Shown here: one piece after another, positions 1 through 8,135 of the stretch
How the letters are laid out: every line of letters starts with the position of its first letter
Numbering within the stretch: the stretch's first letter is position 1
NCBI GenBank assembly: GCA_023380415.1
Contig: JAMCRC010000025.1
Location: 1-56,238 of the forward strand
DNA from: Patescibacteria group bacterium
Lineage (GTDB): Bacteria > Patescibacteriota > Minisyncoccia > UBA6257 > GWB1-50-10
Direction of reading: 5' to 3'
Length of the DNA stretch: 56,238 bases
The notes under the pieces: model-generated
The model's input: the letters and a program-made list of their open reading frames with translations, nothing else
Database searches by the model: none
What the model was told of the DNA's origin: nothing
Position numbers and translations under genes: made by a program

Positions 1-1061
1 AGCTCCTCGAAAATGGTCCCGCCTATCCGGCGATACCACTCATCGACAGCGGAGCACAGGCCGACGACCGTTTCGTCCATCATGAACCCCTTTCGCCCAG
101 GATGGATCCTGACCTTTTCGGCCAGTATCTCTCCTTCGAAGAAGCCTGACGTCAGCGCTTGGGCGGCCTCTTTATGAAGCCACTCGCTTGACGCATTGGC
201 GAAAGTCGAGGCGTTTATGCGGTAATCGTTGTCCGTTTCGCCGAACTTGATGACGCCGCGGCGGCCTTTCTCCGTCAGTTTGGCCAAATAGAGGTTGAAG
301 GTGACCTTGCCCGCATCGGTATCCGTAAGAGTGACCGTTTCCAGTTTCTCGCCGGCATACGGTTCGGCTTGGATATCGATGGCGCGTTCCTTCTTGCCGC
401 TTTCGTCCTGGAAGCGGAGGGAAACTACTGTATCGAGACGCTTCATGGTCACGCCGAACTTGGCCAAGATCTCGTCCTTTAACGAGTCGAAGGTCAGCCG
501 GCTGATGATCTTGTCCTTGCTGTAGTTCTCGAGGTGGACCTCGGTTTTCCATTTGACCGGGGTCTTGCCGCGAGGCGGCGTCGATCCGCGGTCGAACATG
601 AGGTCGCTGCGATCCCGGCAAGGAACATGCACTTCGTCCATTTGGGCGATGTTCTTGCCCACGAACTCCCACTCGATGTAGTTCTTCCCGTCCTTGGTCG
701 TGGTGAAAAGATAGCGGTCGCATTTGTCGAGCGGCGCCACCAATCCCATGCCGAACCGCCCCAATTGCTTCTTGTTCTTGAGCGACTCGAGCACCGAGGC
801 GAGGATCTTATCGAACTCCTTCCGATCGCGGCCTTCGCCGTTATCCTTGATGGTAACGGTACGGGTCCTTTGATTGACCGACAGCCAGACATGCTGAGCG
901 CCGGCGTCCAGGGCGTTTTGCACCGCCTCCAGGATAGCGTCCAGCAAATTCGGATATTGTTTGGCGACCAGGATAAGGGTCAGCCCCATGGAGGCCGTCT
1001 TGAACAGGCTATAGCCGATCAAACTGCCTCTGCTTCTATCACTTGCAACTGATGCCTTCAC
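1..1061 (-). CDS. Bergerat-fold (GHKL) ATPase, Hsp90/MutL/MORC-like; C-terminus cut by window edge
   Basis: About 353 codons are visible and the frame stays open to the left edge, so the C-terminus is missing. I chose the GTG at 1061 because AAAGGAG lies 6 nt upstream. The Bergerat ATP-binding motifs are clear: N-box EAVQNALDAG (E45, N49), G1 box DNGEG (73-77) and lid motif GRFGMGLV from 101. In this family ATP binding drives dimerisation and conformational change. No histidine-kinase dimerisation domain, signal peptide or membrane segment is seen, so an Hsp90/MutL/MORC-type ATPase is more likely than a sensor kinase. It follows the HTH gene at 1092-1781 by 30 nt in the same direction, so the two are probably co-transcribed. 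The substrate is unknown; it is not a recognisable HtpG or MutL. Confidence 0.75.
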   Translation of the reverse strand, partial: MKASVASDRSRGSLIGYSLFKTASMGLTLILVAKQYPNLLDAILEAVQNALDAGAQHVWLSVNQRTRTVTIKDNGEGRDRKEFDKILASVLESLKNKKQLGRFGMGLVAPLDKCDRYLFTTTKDGKNYIEWEFVGKNIAQMDEVHVPCRDRSDLMFDRGSTPPRGKTPVKWKTEVHLENYSKDKIISRLTFDSLKDEILAKFGVTMKRLDTVVSLRFQDESGKKERAIDIQAEPYAGEKLETVTLTDTDAGKVTFNLYLAKLTEKGRRGVIKFGETDNDYRINASTFANASSEWLHKEAAQALTSGFFEGEILAEKVRIHPGRKGFMMDETVVGLCSAVDEWYRRIGGTIFEE

Positions 1062-1091
1062 TGCTTTCTCCTTTCTGTTCTTTCTTTTTTC

Positions 1092-1781
1092 TTACTGCTT
1101 TTTCGAGATTATTTCCCTGGCCTTCTCGCTGCAAAGCTGGCTCATTAGGTTCGATGCCCTGAAGAAGGTCTCGTCGCCCGCCAAAGCCCGCATGCGCCTC
1201 CGGTCTTCGGCCGTAAAGTCGTCCGATACGACCCGAGAACCGAAGAGGACCGCCAACTTGGCGACGTAGGCCATCGTTTCGACGGCCATCTCCTTTTCGG
1301 ATACGGTCTTCTGCGGATGCAACAAGGCGGGGTCCCATTTCGGCATTTGCGGATCGGCGGAGCGGGCTTGTTTGAGCCCCGCCTCGACAATGGCCGCCAT
1401 CGTCCGGATCTTGTCCGGGGCCGCCTTTTCCTTCCCATGCAGGACCCGCAACAAAGAGTCGCCGTGCTTGTAGGAAAGTTTCTGGCGCGCCGCGTCGAAT
1501 GGTATCGCCCCGGCGGCCACTAACCGGCCGAAGGCCCGTACCGTGCCGTCCATGGCCCCTATTTCCGTCACGACATATCCTTTTGTCTCCAAAAAGAACA
1601 TCGTTTTCAGATAAGGGAGCCCGACGGGCTTCTGCGTGCCTTTCGCCCAGCGAGAAACCGTGCTCGTGCGCACGCCGGCATAATCCCTTAGCTCCCGCTT
1701 TTTTGCGAGCGTTTCCGCTCGGGGATCGGTGCTGGCGATAAAGTGCCTCAAGCAATCCATCACGTTCCCTTGAAAGTCCAT
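1092..1781 (-). CDS. HTH-domain protein, putative regulator (229 aa)
   Basis: The ATG at 1781 is preceded by AAAGGAGGT. Residues about 30-60 (RDYAGVRTSTVSRWAKGTQK) look like an XRE/phage-repressor type helix-turn-helix with a recognition helix around STVSRWAKG. The rest, rich in Ala, Lys and Arg, is probably helical and matches no family I can name. It is transcribed away from the 90-aa/ParB-like pair across a 185-bp divergent promoter region and is followed by the Bergerat ATPase. A role as regulator of one or both divergent units is inferred from this layout only. Confidence 0.6.
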   Translation of the reverse strand: MDFQGNVMDCLRHFIASTDPRAETLAKKRELRDYAGVRTSTVSRWAKGTQKPVGLPYLKTMFFLETKGYVVTEIGAMDGTVRAFGRLVAAGAIPFDAARQKLSYKHGDSLLRVLHGKEKAAPDKIRTMAAIVEAGLKQARSADPQMPKWDPALLHPQKTVSEKEMAVETMAYVAKLAVLFGSRVVSDDFTAEDRRRMRALAGDETFFRASNLMSQLCSEKAREIISKKQ

Positions 1782-1850
1782 CTTCTATTACCTCCTTTGG
1801 ATTGTTCGTTCCTGTTTTCCTATATTCTTCATTTAAAAGGGCGTAGAAAG

Positions 1851-1915
1851 AACATACAACTTATACCGCAAAGCGTCAATATATCCTTGACCGAATTAGG
1901 AAAAGAATGTATCTT
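1851..1915. promoter_or_regulatory. divergent sigma70-type promoters between HTH gene and 90-aa gene
   Basis: Minus strand: -35 TTGACG (1879-1874), 17-nt spacer, -10 TATGTT (1856-1851), directed at the HTH gene. Plus strand: -35 TTGACC (1887-1892), 17-nt spacer, -10 TATCTT (1910-1915), directed at the 90-aa gene. The two -35 boxes are only 7 nt apart, so one bound repressor could shut both. A second TTGACC at 1914-1919 might serve another start. The remainder of 1782-1966 holds no gene I can support. Confidence 0.55.
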
Positions 1916-1966
1916 GACCCAGCGATCGGTAAGAAAGCTATTTAAAAACAGCAGAAAGGAAAGACC

Positions 1967-2239
1967 ATGCTAGCAGAGGCCGTGGTCGGAGCAGTGGCCG
2001 GTAAGACGGACCAGCGCTACGCTATCGCCTACCTTTCGGAATCGACCGATGACGTCTCCAAAGACGAGGCGATCACGTTCTCCCTGAAGGTTTGGAAGGG
2101 AGAGTGCGAGCCGCAACGGGGACAGGTCGTCCTCCTCGGCCGGATCGAAAAGTTCGTGAAAGGATGGCGGGCGCTTTATGCCAAACCGGTAATTCTGAAG
2201 CTCAGCAAACAAGCAACAGCAATAAGGAGAAAGAAATGA
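1967..2239 (+). CDS. hypothetical protein, 90 aa
   Basis: Starts at the ATG of 1967 with GAAAGGAAAG just upstream. Its stop overlaps the start of the ParB-like gene as ATGA (2236-2239), which indicates translational coupling. The protein is soluble, basic at its end (TAIRRKK), and contains a beta-rich looking middle with alternating charged and hydrophobic residues. I do not recognise the family. Being first in a divergent unit opposite an HTH gene, it may take part in the same regulatory system; this is inference. Confidence 0.6.
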   Translation: MLAEAVVGAVAGKTDQRYAIAYLSESTDDVSKDEAITFSLKVWKGECEPQRGQVVLLGRIEKFVKGWRALYAKPVILKLSKQATAIRRKK

Positions 2240-3033
2240 GAAAAGGGTTCGTTAAATTCGAAGAAATGCAGGAACCTTTCTACGTTCGAGTCGAGCTTGA
2301 CGAAGAAAGAGTCCTGTTCTTTATGGAACTTTTTCAGAACAAGGCCGCGGTCGACCCGCTATTGCTCACCGAGAGCAAAAAGCTGGTCGACGGCCGGCAT
2401 CGCAAGGCGGCCCTCATCCGCCTGGGCCGCGACGGTTACGACTGCAATATAATCGCCGACGAAGAAGCGGCCAAATTGATCCTCCGGGCCTTCAAGGCGA
2501 ATTTCGGCGGGCCCAAGCCACCGACATCCGAGGACCTCGACCACACGATCGAGCTGCTTCTCAAGGAAGGCATGAGCCGACGTTCGGTGCTTCACGACAT
2601 GAGCGCGAAGCTGTCCATGCCAAAGGAGCTTATCCGGCGCCATCTGGATGACGTCCAGTCGAAGATGGCCAAGAAGAAACTCACCGACGCCGCAGCCGCC
2701 GTAACGGACGGCAATATATCCGTTAAAGAGGCCGCCGAAAAATTCGGCGTCGCCGCCAATTCCATCCGGTCCCGCCTGCGGGCCAATGCCCAGAAAAAGG
2801 ACCAGGTGACCGAGGGCGAGATCAACACGCTCAAGGGAAATATGACGAAGGGGTTCCACAGCTTGGCCATGAAGAATTCCCACGCCATCAAAAAGGCCAT
2901 CAAGGCCTACAAAGACGGCATCGTGAGCAAGTCCGAAGTCGAACAAATGATCGCCCATTCCGAGCACCTGATCCACAGCCTCGAACACTCGGTCGCTGAA
3001 TGGAAGAAACGCTTCCAAAAAACAGCCAAATAA
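2236..3033 (+). CDS. ParB-like DNA-binding protein (265 aa)
   Basis: I use the ATG at 2236, which follows AAGGAGA and overlaps the preceding stop. Residues about 40-60 (ESKKLVDGRHRKAALIRLG) match the ParB/Srx N-terminal signature, with DGRHR (52-56) at the place of the nucleotide-binding GxRR-type motif. Two helix-turn-helix-like segments follow: about 101-138 (EGMSRRSVLHDMSAKLSMP) and about 161-181 (ISVKEAAEKFGVAANSIR). The C-terminal ~60 residues are charged and helical and may dimerise. No ParA gene lies beside it and the origin is about 39 kb away, so a transcription or accessory role is as likely as chromosome partition. An intrinsic terminator follows. Confidence 0.7.
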   Translation: MRKGFVKFEEMQEPFYVRVELDEERVLFFMELFQNKAAVDPLLLTESKKLVDGRHRKAALIRLGRDGYDCNIIADEEAAKLILRAFKANFGGPKPPTSEDLDHTIELLLKEGMSRRSVLHDMSAKLSMPKELIRRHLDDVQSKMAKKKLTDAAAAVTDGNISVKEAAEKFGVAANSIRSRLRANAQKKDQVTEGEINTLKGNMTKGFHSLAMKNSHAIKKAIKAYKDGIVSKSEVEQMIAHSEHLIHSLEHSVAEWKKRFQKTAK

Positions 3034-3064
3034 TCACCCGCTCATTACCGATCGCGATATTCAT

Positions 3065-3092
3065 CCCCGCCCCATCCGGCGGGGTTTATTTT
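3065..3092 (+). terminator. intrinsic terminator after ParB-like gene
   Basis: CCCCGCC (3065-3071) pairs with GGCGGGG (3078-3084) around a 6-nt loop and is followed by TTTATTTT. Confidence 0.8.
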
Positions 3093-3105
3093 CTCGCGCT
3101 CTACC

Positions 3106-3134
3106 TTGACAGAATCATTGTTATAATCTAATAT
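3106..3134 (+). promoter_or_regulatory. sigma70-type promoter of the DksA/TraR-like gene
   Basis: TTGACA (3106-3111), 17-nt spacer, TAATAT (3129-3134). A TATAAT-like string inside the spacer is too close to the -35 to be the main -10. The leader to the ATG at 3204 is about 60 nt. Confidence 0.7.
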
Positions 3135-3203
3135 CCAAAGACCGTAATTCGAAAAACGAATAGCACCGCAGGATAAAAACCGATACGAAAGGAGGGATTT
3201 CGC

Positions 3204-3797
3204 ATGGATCCCGATAAGAATAGGCAACAGGAAGTATTGGAAAAGAAACTTCGCGACGTCCTCGCCACCGTGAACGATGCGTCGGGGGCGATGAAATACC
3301 CGGCCGAATATCTCAAGTTCAAGAAGGATATCATCGTTCCCCATCTCAGGATCGCCTTGGACCGCTTCAAACGCGGCGTCCAGGATATTTGCATCGACTG
3401 CGGCAAGGAAATACCGGCCGAACGGCTGGAAAAGATCCCGGCCGCCATCCGGTGCGCCCGCTGCCAGACCCGATTCGAGAAAGGCGGCGGACCCTCCGGT
3501 AAGGAGAGGAAAGAGGCCGCGATATTCGAGGCCTACCGCGAAGCCCGGCTTAAGCTGAAGCCGAAGCTTTCGGCCTCCCAAGACGAATTCGATAACGCCG
3601 CTTACGAGGTCTGGTCAGAAGCGACCCATAAGATAGTGGACTGCCCCTGTCGCGTGGGGCACCCAGAACTTTGCATCGAGCGCCTTTCCAAAGAGGAGAA
3701 GATCGACATGCTCCGGGGAACCGTCCTGGGATTCGACCGATTCCTCGATCTTATCGCTGTGGCGAAACAGATCGCCCAGGCGATCGCTAGCCGTTAA
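3204..3797 (+). CDS. DksA/TraR-type zinc-finger protein (197 aa)
   Basis: ATG start behind AAAGGAGG. Residues 63-87 form a classic DksA/TraR C4 zinc finger: CIDC (C63, C66), then PAERLEKIPAAIRC and C84/C87. The N-terminal ~60 residues are helical, as in the coiled coil of DksA, which enters the RNA polymerase secondary channel. The C-terminal half (about 90-197) is unusual for the family and contains further cysteines and histidine (DCPCRVGHPELC, about 145-156) that may bind a second metal. It has its own promoter and terminator. A role in modulating transcription is inferred from the finger; the extra domain is unassigned. Confidence 0.75.
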   Translation: MDPDKNRQQEVLEKKLRDVLATVNDASGAMKYPAEYLKFKKDIIVPHLRIALDRFKRGVQDICIDCGKEIPAERLEKIPAAIRCARCQTRFEKGGGPSGKERKEAAIFEAYREARLKLKPKLSASQDEFDNAAYEVWSEATHKIVDCPCRVGHPELCIERLSKEEKIDMLRGTVLGFDRFLDLIAVAKQIAQAIASR

Positions 3798-3804
3798 AAA
3801 CACA

Positions 3805-3829
3805 CCACCCGCCTCCGGGTGGCTTTTTT
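3805..3829 (+). terminator. intrinsic terminator after DksA/TraR-like gene
   Basis: CCACCCG (3805-3811) pairs with CGGGTGG (3816-3822), followed by C and six Ts. It separates this gene from the convergent gene ending at 3839. Confidence 0.8.
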
Positions 3830-3838
3830 ACGTGCGCG

Positions 3839-4552
3839 TCAGGCCGCTTTCTGGAACTGGGAAGAGCTCTCTTCGGCTGATTGGGAAAAATCGAAACCGC
3901 GGAACAGATAGGGTGATTCGCTTTTTTGGTCCGCTTGGTCCTCGAAATCGTCCGGGAAGGAATCCTTGCTCACCCTCATCGCGATGAAGGCCACATCCTC
4001 CGGGTCGATGGCCCCTTCGGCGACGCGCACGAATTCCCGATCAAGCCCGCCGGGTATGTTCTCTTCGTCATCGACGCCCCTGATCTTCAGGTCCTTCCCT
4101 TCCTTGAAACCGACCACGGCGATCAATTGCCCTTGGCCGACCGAGGCGTGGCCTTCCATGAAGGCGTTCTGAAGCCCGCGATTGTCGCCGTAACCGGACC
4201 ATCTGGCGCAATTCGGATACATCCGGCCGTCGGCCGCGAGGTCGCGATCGAAAGCGAGCGGGATGGATTCGTGTCCCAGCAAAGCGGCGGCCAGTTTCAT
4301 CGGGTCCTCGCGGCGCACCAAGAAATTGCCGCGGAAGTTCTTATAGAACTCGTTAATATCCTCATAAGGCCTCCCGCCGGCCTCGCCCATCGCCTTCATG
4401 AAATCTCGGGCGAATTCTTTGACCAGCTTCTTCTGCGGTTCATCGGCGGTCTTTATGGACTCGATGCTCCGCACCTCGCTCAAAAGACGCTCTTTTATTT
4501 TGTCTTTTTCGAGCGGCGGCTGGTTGAAGTATTTTTCGATCGGCAGTGTCAT
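3839..4552 (-). CDS. hypothetical protein, 237 aa, co-transcribed with ileS
   Basis: The ATG at 4552 lies 3 nt after the ileS stop codon, so the two form one transcript. The protein is acidic and soluble, with no signal peptide or membrane segment. Visible stretches include ALLGHESIPLAFDRDLAADG and RGVDDEENIPGGLDREFVRV, and an acidic Ser-rich tail (SQSAEESSSQFQ). I do not recognise the family. The position behind an aminoacyl-tRNA synthetase does not by itself indicate function. Confidence 0.65.
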   Translation of the reverse strand: MTLPIEKYFNQPPLEKDKIKERLLSEVRSIESIKTADEPQKKLVKEFARDFMKAMGEAGGRPYEDINEFYKNFRGNFLVRREDPMKLAAALLGHESIPLAFDRDLAADGRMYPNCARWSGYGDNRGLQNAFMEGHASVGQGQLIAVVGFKEGKDLKIRGVDDEENIPGGLDREFVRVAEGAIDPEDVAFIAMRVSKDSFPDDFEDQADQKSESPYLFRGFDFSQSAEESSSQFQKAA

Positions 4553-4555
4553 GGA

Positions 4556-7500
4556 TTACTTGGATTTTAGCAGACCAAGCCAGATAGGCCAATCGTCCAG
4601 CTTCGTCTCGAGCTCGGCGTCAAAACGGTCCTTGCGGCCGAATTCGACGCTTTTTGCGTTCACTTCCCGTTTCAAAAGCTCGGCGTTCGCGGTCACGATA
4701 TGCCCTATCTCTTCCGGACCGCTTACCATGAGCGTTATTTTGTCCTTCGGCTCCAGGCCGGCGTCCTGGCGGAGTCCTTGTACCATCCGGGAAAGCTCCC
4801 TGAACCAACCCTCTTCCCTGAGCTCGTGGGTGATCTCGGTATTCAAAACGAAATCCTCTTTCGATCCTGCGGCATGTTTCACCCGCTTCACGTTGATCTC
4901 GTCGGCCAGAACGGCCGCTAATTCTTTGCCGATCTTGGCCTTGACCGTGAGCTCCGAAAGCGGCTGGCGGACCTTGATGCCCAATTCCGCGCGCTTGGCG
5001 AGCGCGGCGCTCGCCAGGTCCCTGACCGTGCCCATTTCCTTTATCAGTTTCTTGTCGGCGGCGGAAAGGGACCGTTTGGCCGGCCAATCGGCCAGATGGA
5101 CCGACCGATCGCCGTCCAGGGACAAATAGAGCGCGTCCGCAAAGAATGGCGTGAATGGGGCAATGAGCTTCGCCACTTCCGTAAGCACGCACCCGAGCGC
5201 GGCCGAAGCGGCGGCATAGTCCCTTTTATCCTCCGGCTTTTGGAAACGGCGGCGGCTGCGGCGGATATACCAGCGCGAGAGGTCGTCCACCAGGCGCTCG
5301 ATGTCGTTCGCCGCGCCGTTCACGTCATAGTGGTCGAGCGACTTGGTGACCCTACCGGCCGTCTCGGCCAAGCGGGCCATTATCCATGCGTCCAAGACAT
5401 TAGTGTATTTAGTATTTGGTATTTTGCGTTTAGCGCTGCGGTCGGCATACGTCTTATAGAAAACGTATGAGTTGTAGAGCATCGTGAAGAACTGGCGGGA
5501 GTTCTTCGACAGTTCCGCTTCATCGAATTTTTTCGGCTCGCCCGGCGGGTTCACGGTGTAGAAATACCAGCGGACGGCATCAACGCCGTGCTTATCCATC
5601 ATCTCCCAGGGGCTCACGATGTTCCCTTTCGACTTCGACATCTTTTGGCCGCTTTTATCCAAGACCAGGCCTAGAGAAACGACGTTCTTATACGAACGGC
5701 CGCGGCCAAGAATGGTCGCAACGGCAAGAAGGGTGTAAAACCAACCGCGCGTCTGATCGATGCCCTCAACGATATAGTCGGCCGGATAGGCCGTGAGCTT
5801 CTCGAAGGGATAATGGTCCTCGGCGAATGGCATGGCGCCGGAGTCGAACCAAACATCGATGACCTCGCTCGCCCGCTTCATCTTCGCGCCGCACTTGTCG
5901 CATTTGAAACTGACGGCGTCCACGTACGGCCGGTGCAGATCGGCCTCTCCGTCTCCGTTCCTCGGAAGCGGCCGGAATTCGGAGAAGAACCGGCCGGCCG
6001 GAGGCATAAGCTCGCCGGCGAACTCCTGACCCATCCCTTCCCTTTCTTTTATGGCCCGGAACGTATCCCACCCCTCGAGGACGCTCGCGAGCATCCAAAG
6101 CGGATGCTCGTGGCCGATGACGAGAATGGTCTTCCCTTTCTCGCTCTTTTCGATCTCCTGGACGAAGTCCCAAGCCCGGCGCCGCACGTCCGCGAGCGTC
6201 TCACCGCCCTTCGGAGCGGTGGTGAACTTGTCGGCCGTGGTCCTAAAGAGAGCGTGATAGTCGCGGAGCGGGTGGCCGTTCACGTCGCCCGCATTGATCT
6301 CCCTGAGACGGCGGTCGAACTTCACGCCCTTGAGGCCCAGTTCTTTCTTCATTATCTCCGCGGTCTCCTTGGTCCGCGTAAGATCCGAGGAAAAACAAAG
6401 GTCGATCTTCTCCTTTTTCAAGGAGGCGGCGGCCTTCTTTACTTCGGCCCTGCCCCTGGCCGTGAGGTGGTACGGTCGCTTTTCCGGCCAAGAATCGATT
6501 ATGTTCTTCACGTTCTGCTCGGCCTCGCCGTGGCGCATAAGGATGTACCGGTTGCCGGAGCTCTTTCCTCCGGACGCGAGCTCGTCGATGCTTCCCACCG
6601 CTTTCGCGTGACCGCATTTCTCGCAGGTCCAGACCGGCAGAGGCGTTCCCCAATACCTCTCGCGCGATATCGCCCAATCCTTGACGTCTCTGAGCCATTC
6701 GCCGAAGCGGCCGGTCTTGATGGTCTCCGGCACCCAGTTGATCTTTGCGTTCTCCCCGAGCATTTCGCCCTTCAAGCGGCTCATGCCGATGAACCAGGAA
6801 TCGCGGGCGTAATAAATGAGCGGCGTGCCGCAGCGCCAGCAGAACGGGTAATCGTGAGTGTATTTCTCTTCGCCGAAAAGGCGGTTTTCCTTCTTCAAAT
6901 ACTCCAGTATTTTTGTCTCCGTTTCGGGGGCTTTGACGTAAAGGCCGGCGAACCCTTTTATTTCCGGGATGAATTTACCCTCCAGGGTGACCGTATGGAA
7001 TGTCGGCAACCCCACCTTAACGCCCAGCTCATAATCGTCCTCGCCGTACATCACGGCCGTGTGGACCACGCCCGTGCCATCCTCGGTCGTCACGAAGTTC
7101 GCTTCGTAGACCTTGTAGCTCGCCGGCGTCTTGAGGTGTTGGATGTCGAAAAGCGGCTCGTACTCGAGGCCGACCAGCTTTTCGCCTTTTACCGTTCCGA
7201 GATCGGCGAAGTTCTCGTGGAGGACCGAGGCGAGCCGCGGCTTGGCCAGGATGAAGGTCTCGCCGCTTTGGACCTTCACGAGCTGGTAATCGATGTTCTT
7301 ACCGACCGCGAGCGCGACGTTCCCGGGGAGCGTCCAAGGCGTCGTTGTCCAGGAAAGGATGAAGGTCTCGCCGTCGATCACGGTGCGGCCGATCTTCTGC
7401 CCCTTCTTCAGGCGGAACTTTATGTAGACCGAGGTGTCGGTCGCCTCTTTGTATCCCTGGGCCAGCTCATGCGACGAAAGGGCCGTCCCGCATCGCGGAC

Positions 7501-8041
7501 ACCACGGCACTATCTTGTGGCCTTTGTACAGAAGTTTTTTGTTCCACGCTTCCTTCAAGACCGACCAAACCGACTCGATGTAATCGTTCGCGTAAGTGAC
7601 GTAGGGATGGGACATATCGAGCCAAAAGCCCATGCGTTCGGTGAGCCGCTCCCATTCATCCTTGTACTGCCAAACGGATTCCTTGCATTTCTCGTTGAAG
7701 GCGGCGATGCCGAACTTTTCGATCTCCTTTTTCGATCTGAGGCCGAGCTTCTTTTCGACCTCGATCTCGACGGGCAGGCCGTGCGTATCCCAACCGGCCC
7801 GGCGCGGAACGTAATAGCCCGCCATCGTCTTATAGCGCAGGATGATGTCCTTGAATGAGCGCGAAAGGACATGGTGGATGCCAGGCCGGCCATTCGCCGT
7901 GGGCGGACCTTCGTAAAATACGAATTGCTTGGCCTTCTCCCGGTTCTTGAGGGACATCTCGAAGACCCGGCTTTCTTTCCAGAATTTAAGGACTTTTTCT
8001 TCGACCTCCGGCAGAGAGAACTTGTCGAGGTTTTCGAGCAT
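4556..8041 (-). CDS. ileS: isoleucyl-tRNA synthetase with inserted histidine-phosphatase domain (1161 aa)
   Basis: Charges tRNA-Ile with isoleucine in the cytoplasm. The HIGH motif is GIHHV (54-58), the KMSKS loop is KMSKSKGN (800-807), and the CP1 editing domain keeps WTTTPWTLPGN (231-241) and the GEDDYELG Asp region (333-340). WFDSGAMPFA (731-740) and the anticodon-binding C-terminal half are normal. Unusual is the stretch 497-690: RHGE (503-506), SSDLTRTKET with R556, E591, GGET (612-615) and GHEH (643-646) are the conserved residues of the histidine phosphatase (phosphoglycerate-mutase-like) superfamily. It sits between CEKC (C473, C476) and CDKC (C714, C717), the two knuckles of a zinc ribbon. 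The frame is uninterrupted. ATG start at 8041. Confidence 0.95.
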   Translation of the reverse strand: MLENLDKFSLPEVEEKVLKFWKESRVFEMSLKNREKAKQFVFYEGPPTANGRPGIHHVLSRSFKDIILRYKTMAGYYVPRRAGWDTHGLPVEIEVEKKLGLRSKKEIEKFGIAAFNEKCKESVWQYKDEWERLTERMGFWLDMSHPYVTYANDYIESVWSVLKEAWNKKLLYKGHKIVPWCPRCGTALSSHELAQGYKEATDTSVYIKFRLKKGQKIGRTVIDGETFILSWTTTPWTLPGNVALAVGKNIDYQLVKVQSGETFILAKPRLASVLHENFADLGTVKGEKLVGLEYEPLFDIQHLKTPASYKVYEANFVTTEDGTGVVHTAVMYGEDDYELGVKVGLPTFHTVTLEGKFIPEIKGFAGLYVKAPETETKILEYLKKENRLFGEEKYTHDYPFCWRCGTPLIYYARDSWFIGMSRLKGEMLGENAKINWVPETIKTGRFGEWLRDVKDWAISRERYWGTPLPVWTCEKCGHAKAVGSIDELASGGKSSGNRYILMRHGEAEQNVKNIIDSWPEKRPYHLTARGRAEVKKAAASLKKEKIDLCFSSDLTRTKETAEIMKKELGLKGVKFDRRLREINAGDVNGHPLRDYHALFRTTADKFTTAPKGGETLADVRRRAWDFVQEIEKSEKGKTILVIGHEHPLWMLASVLEGWDTFRAIKEREGMGQEFAGELMPPAGRFFSEFRPLPRNGDGEADLHRPYVDAVSFKCDKCGAKMKRASEVIDVWFDSGAMPFAEDHYPFEKLTAYPADYIVEGIDQTRGWFYTLLAVATILGRGRSYKNVVSLGLVLDKSGQKMSKSKGNIVSPWEMMDKHGVDAVRWYFYTVNPPGEPKKFDEAELSKNSRQFFTMLYNSYVFYKTYADRSAKRKIPNTKYTNVLDAWIMARLAETAGRVTKSLDHYDVNGAANDIERLVDDLSRWYIRRSRRRFQKPEDKRDYAAASAALGCVLTEVAKLIAPFTPFFADALYLSLDGDRSVHLADWPAKRSLSAADKKLIKEMGTVRDLASAALAKRAELGIKVRQPLSELTVKAKIGKELAAVLADEINVKRVKHAAGSKEDFVLNTEITHELREEGWFRELSRMVQGLRQDAGLEPKDKITLMVSGPEEIGHIVTANAELLKREVNAKSVEFGRKDRFDAELETKLDDWPIWLGLLKSK
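5972..6553 (-). other. histidine-phosphatase (RHG) domain inserted in IleRS
   Basis: This is residues about 497-690 of the IleRS. The expected catalytic set is present: phosphohistidine H504 in MRHGE, R503, R556, putative acid E591 and the second His H644 in VIGHEH. Flanking IleRS sequence resumes cleanly at DLHRPYVDAV (701-710). The family hydrolyses or transfers phosphate on small molecules or proteins; the substrate here cannot be read from sequence. Confidence 0.88.
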
Positions 8042-8070
8042 TAAGCTGATTTTAAATGAAAAAAACGGCG

Positions 8071-8099
8071 TTTGCCAGCGGTTTTGGGCGGTTTATACT
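8071..8099 (+). promoter_or_regulatory. promoter of SF2 helicase gene
   Basis: TTTGCC (8071-8076), 17-nt spacer, TATACT (8094-8099). The start codon is at 8136 behind AGGAGG, giving a leader of about 30 nt. The ileS gene leaves in the opposite direction from the same 94-bp gap. Confidence 0.5.
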
Positions 8100-8135
8100 T
8101 AGGTCAGTTCTACCACAAACCAATAGGAGGTAGTC

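Noticed and set aside
1743..1973. 76-codon plus-strand frame across the divergent promoter region
   Set aside because: Covers the promoters and overlaps the HTH gene start; no ribosome site.
5813..7858. 681-codon open frame on the plus strand opposite ileS
   Set aside because: Lies wholly antisense to a well-supported synthetase; composition is the mirror of a GC-rich coding strand and no domain is visible.
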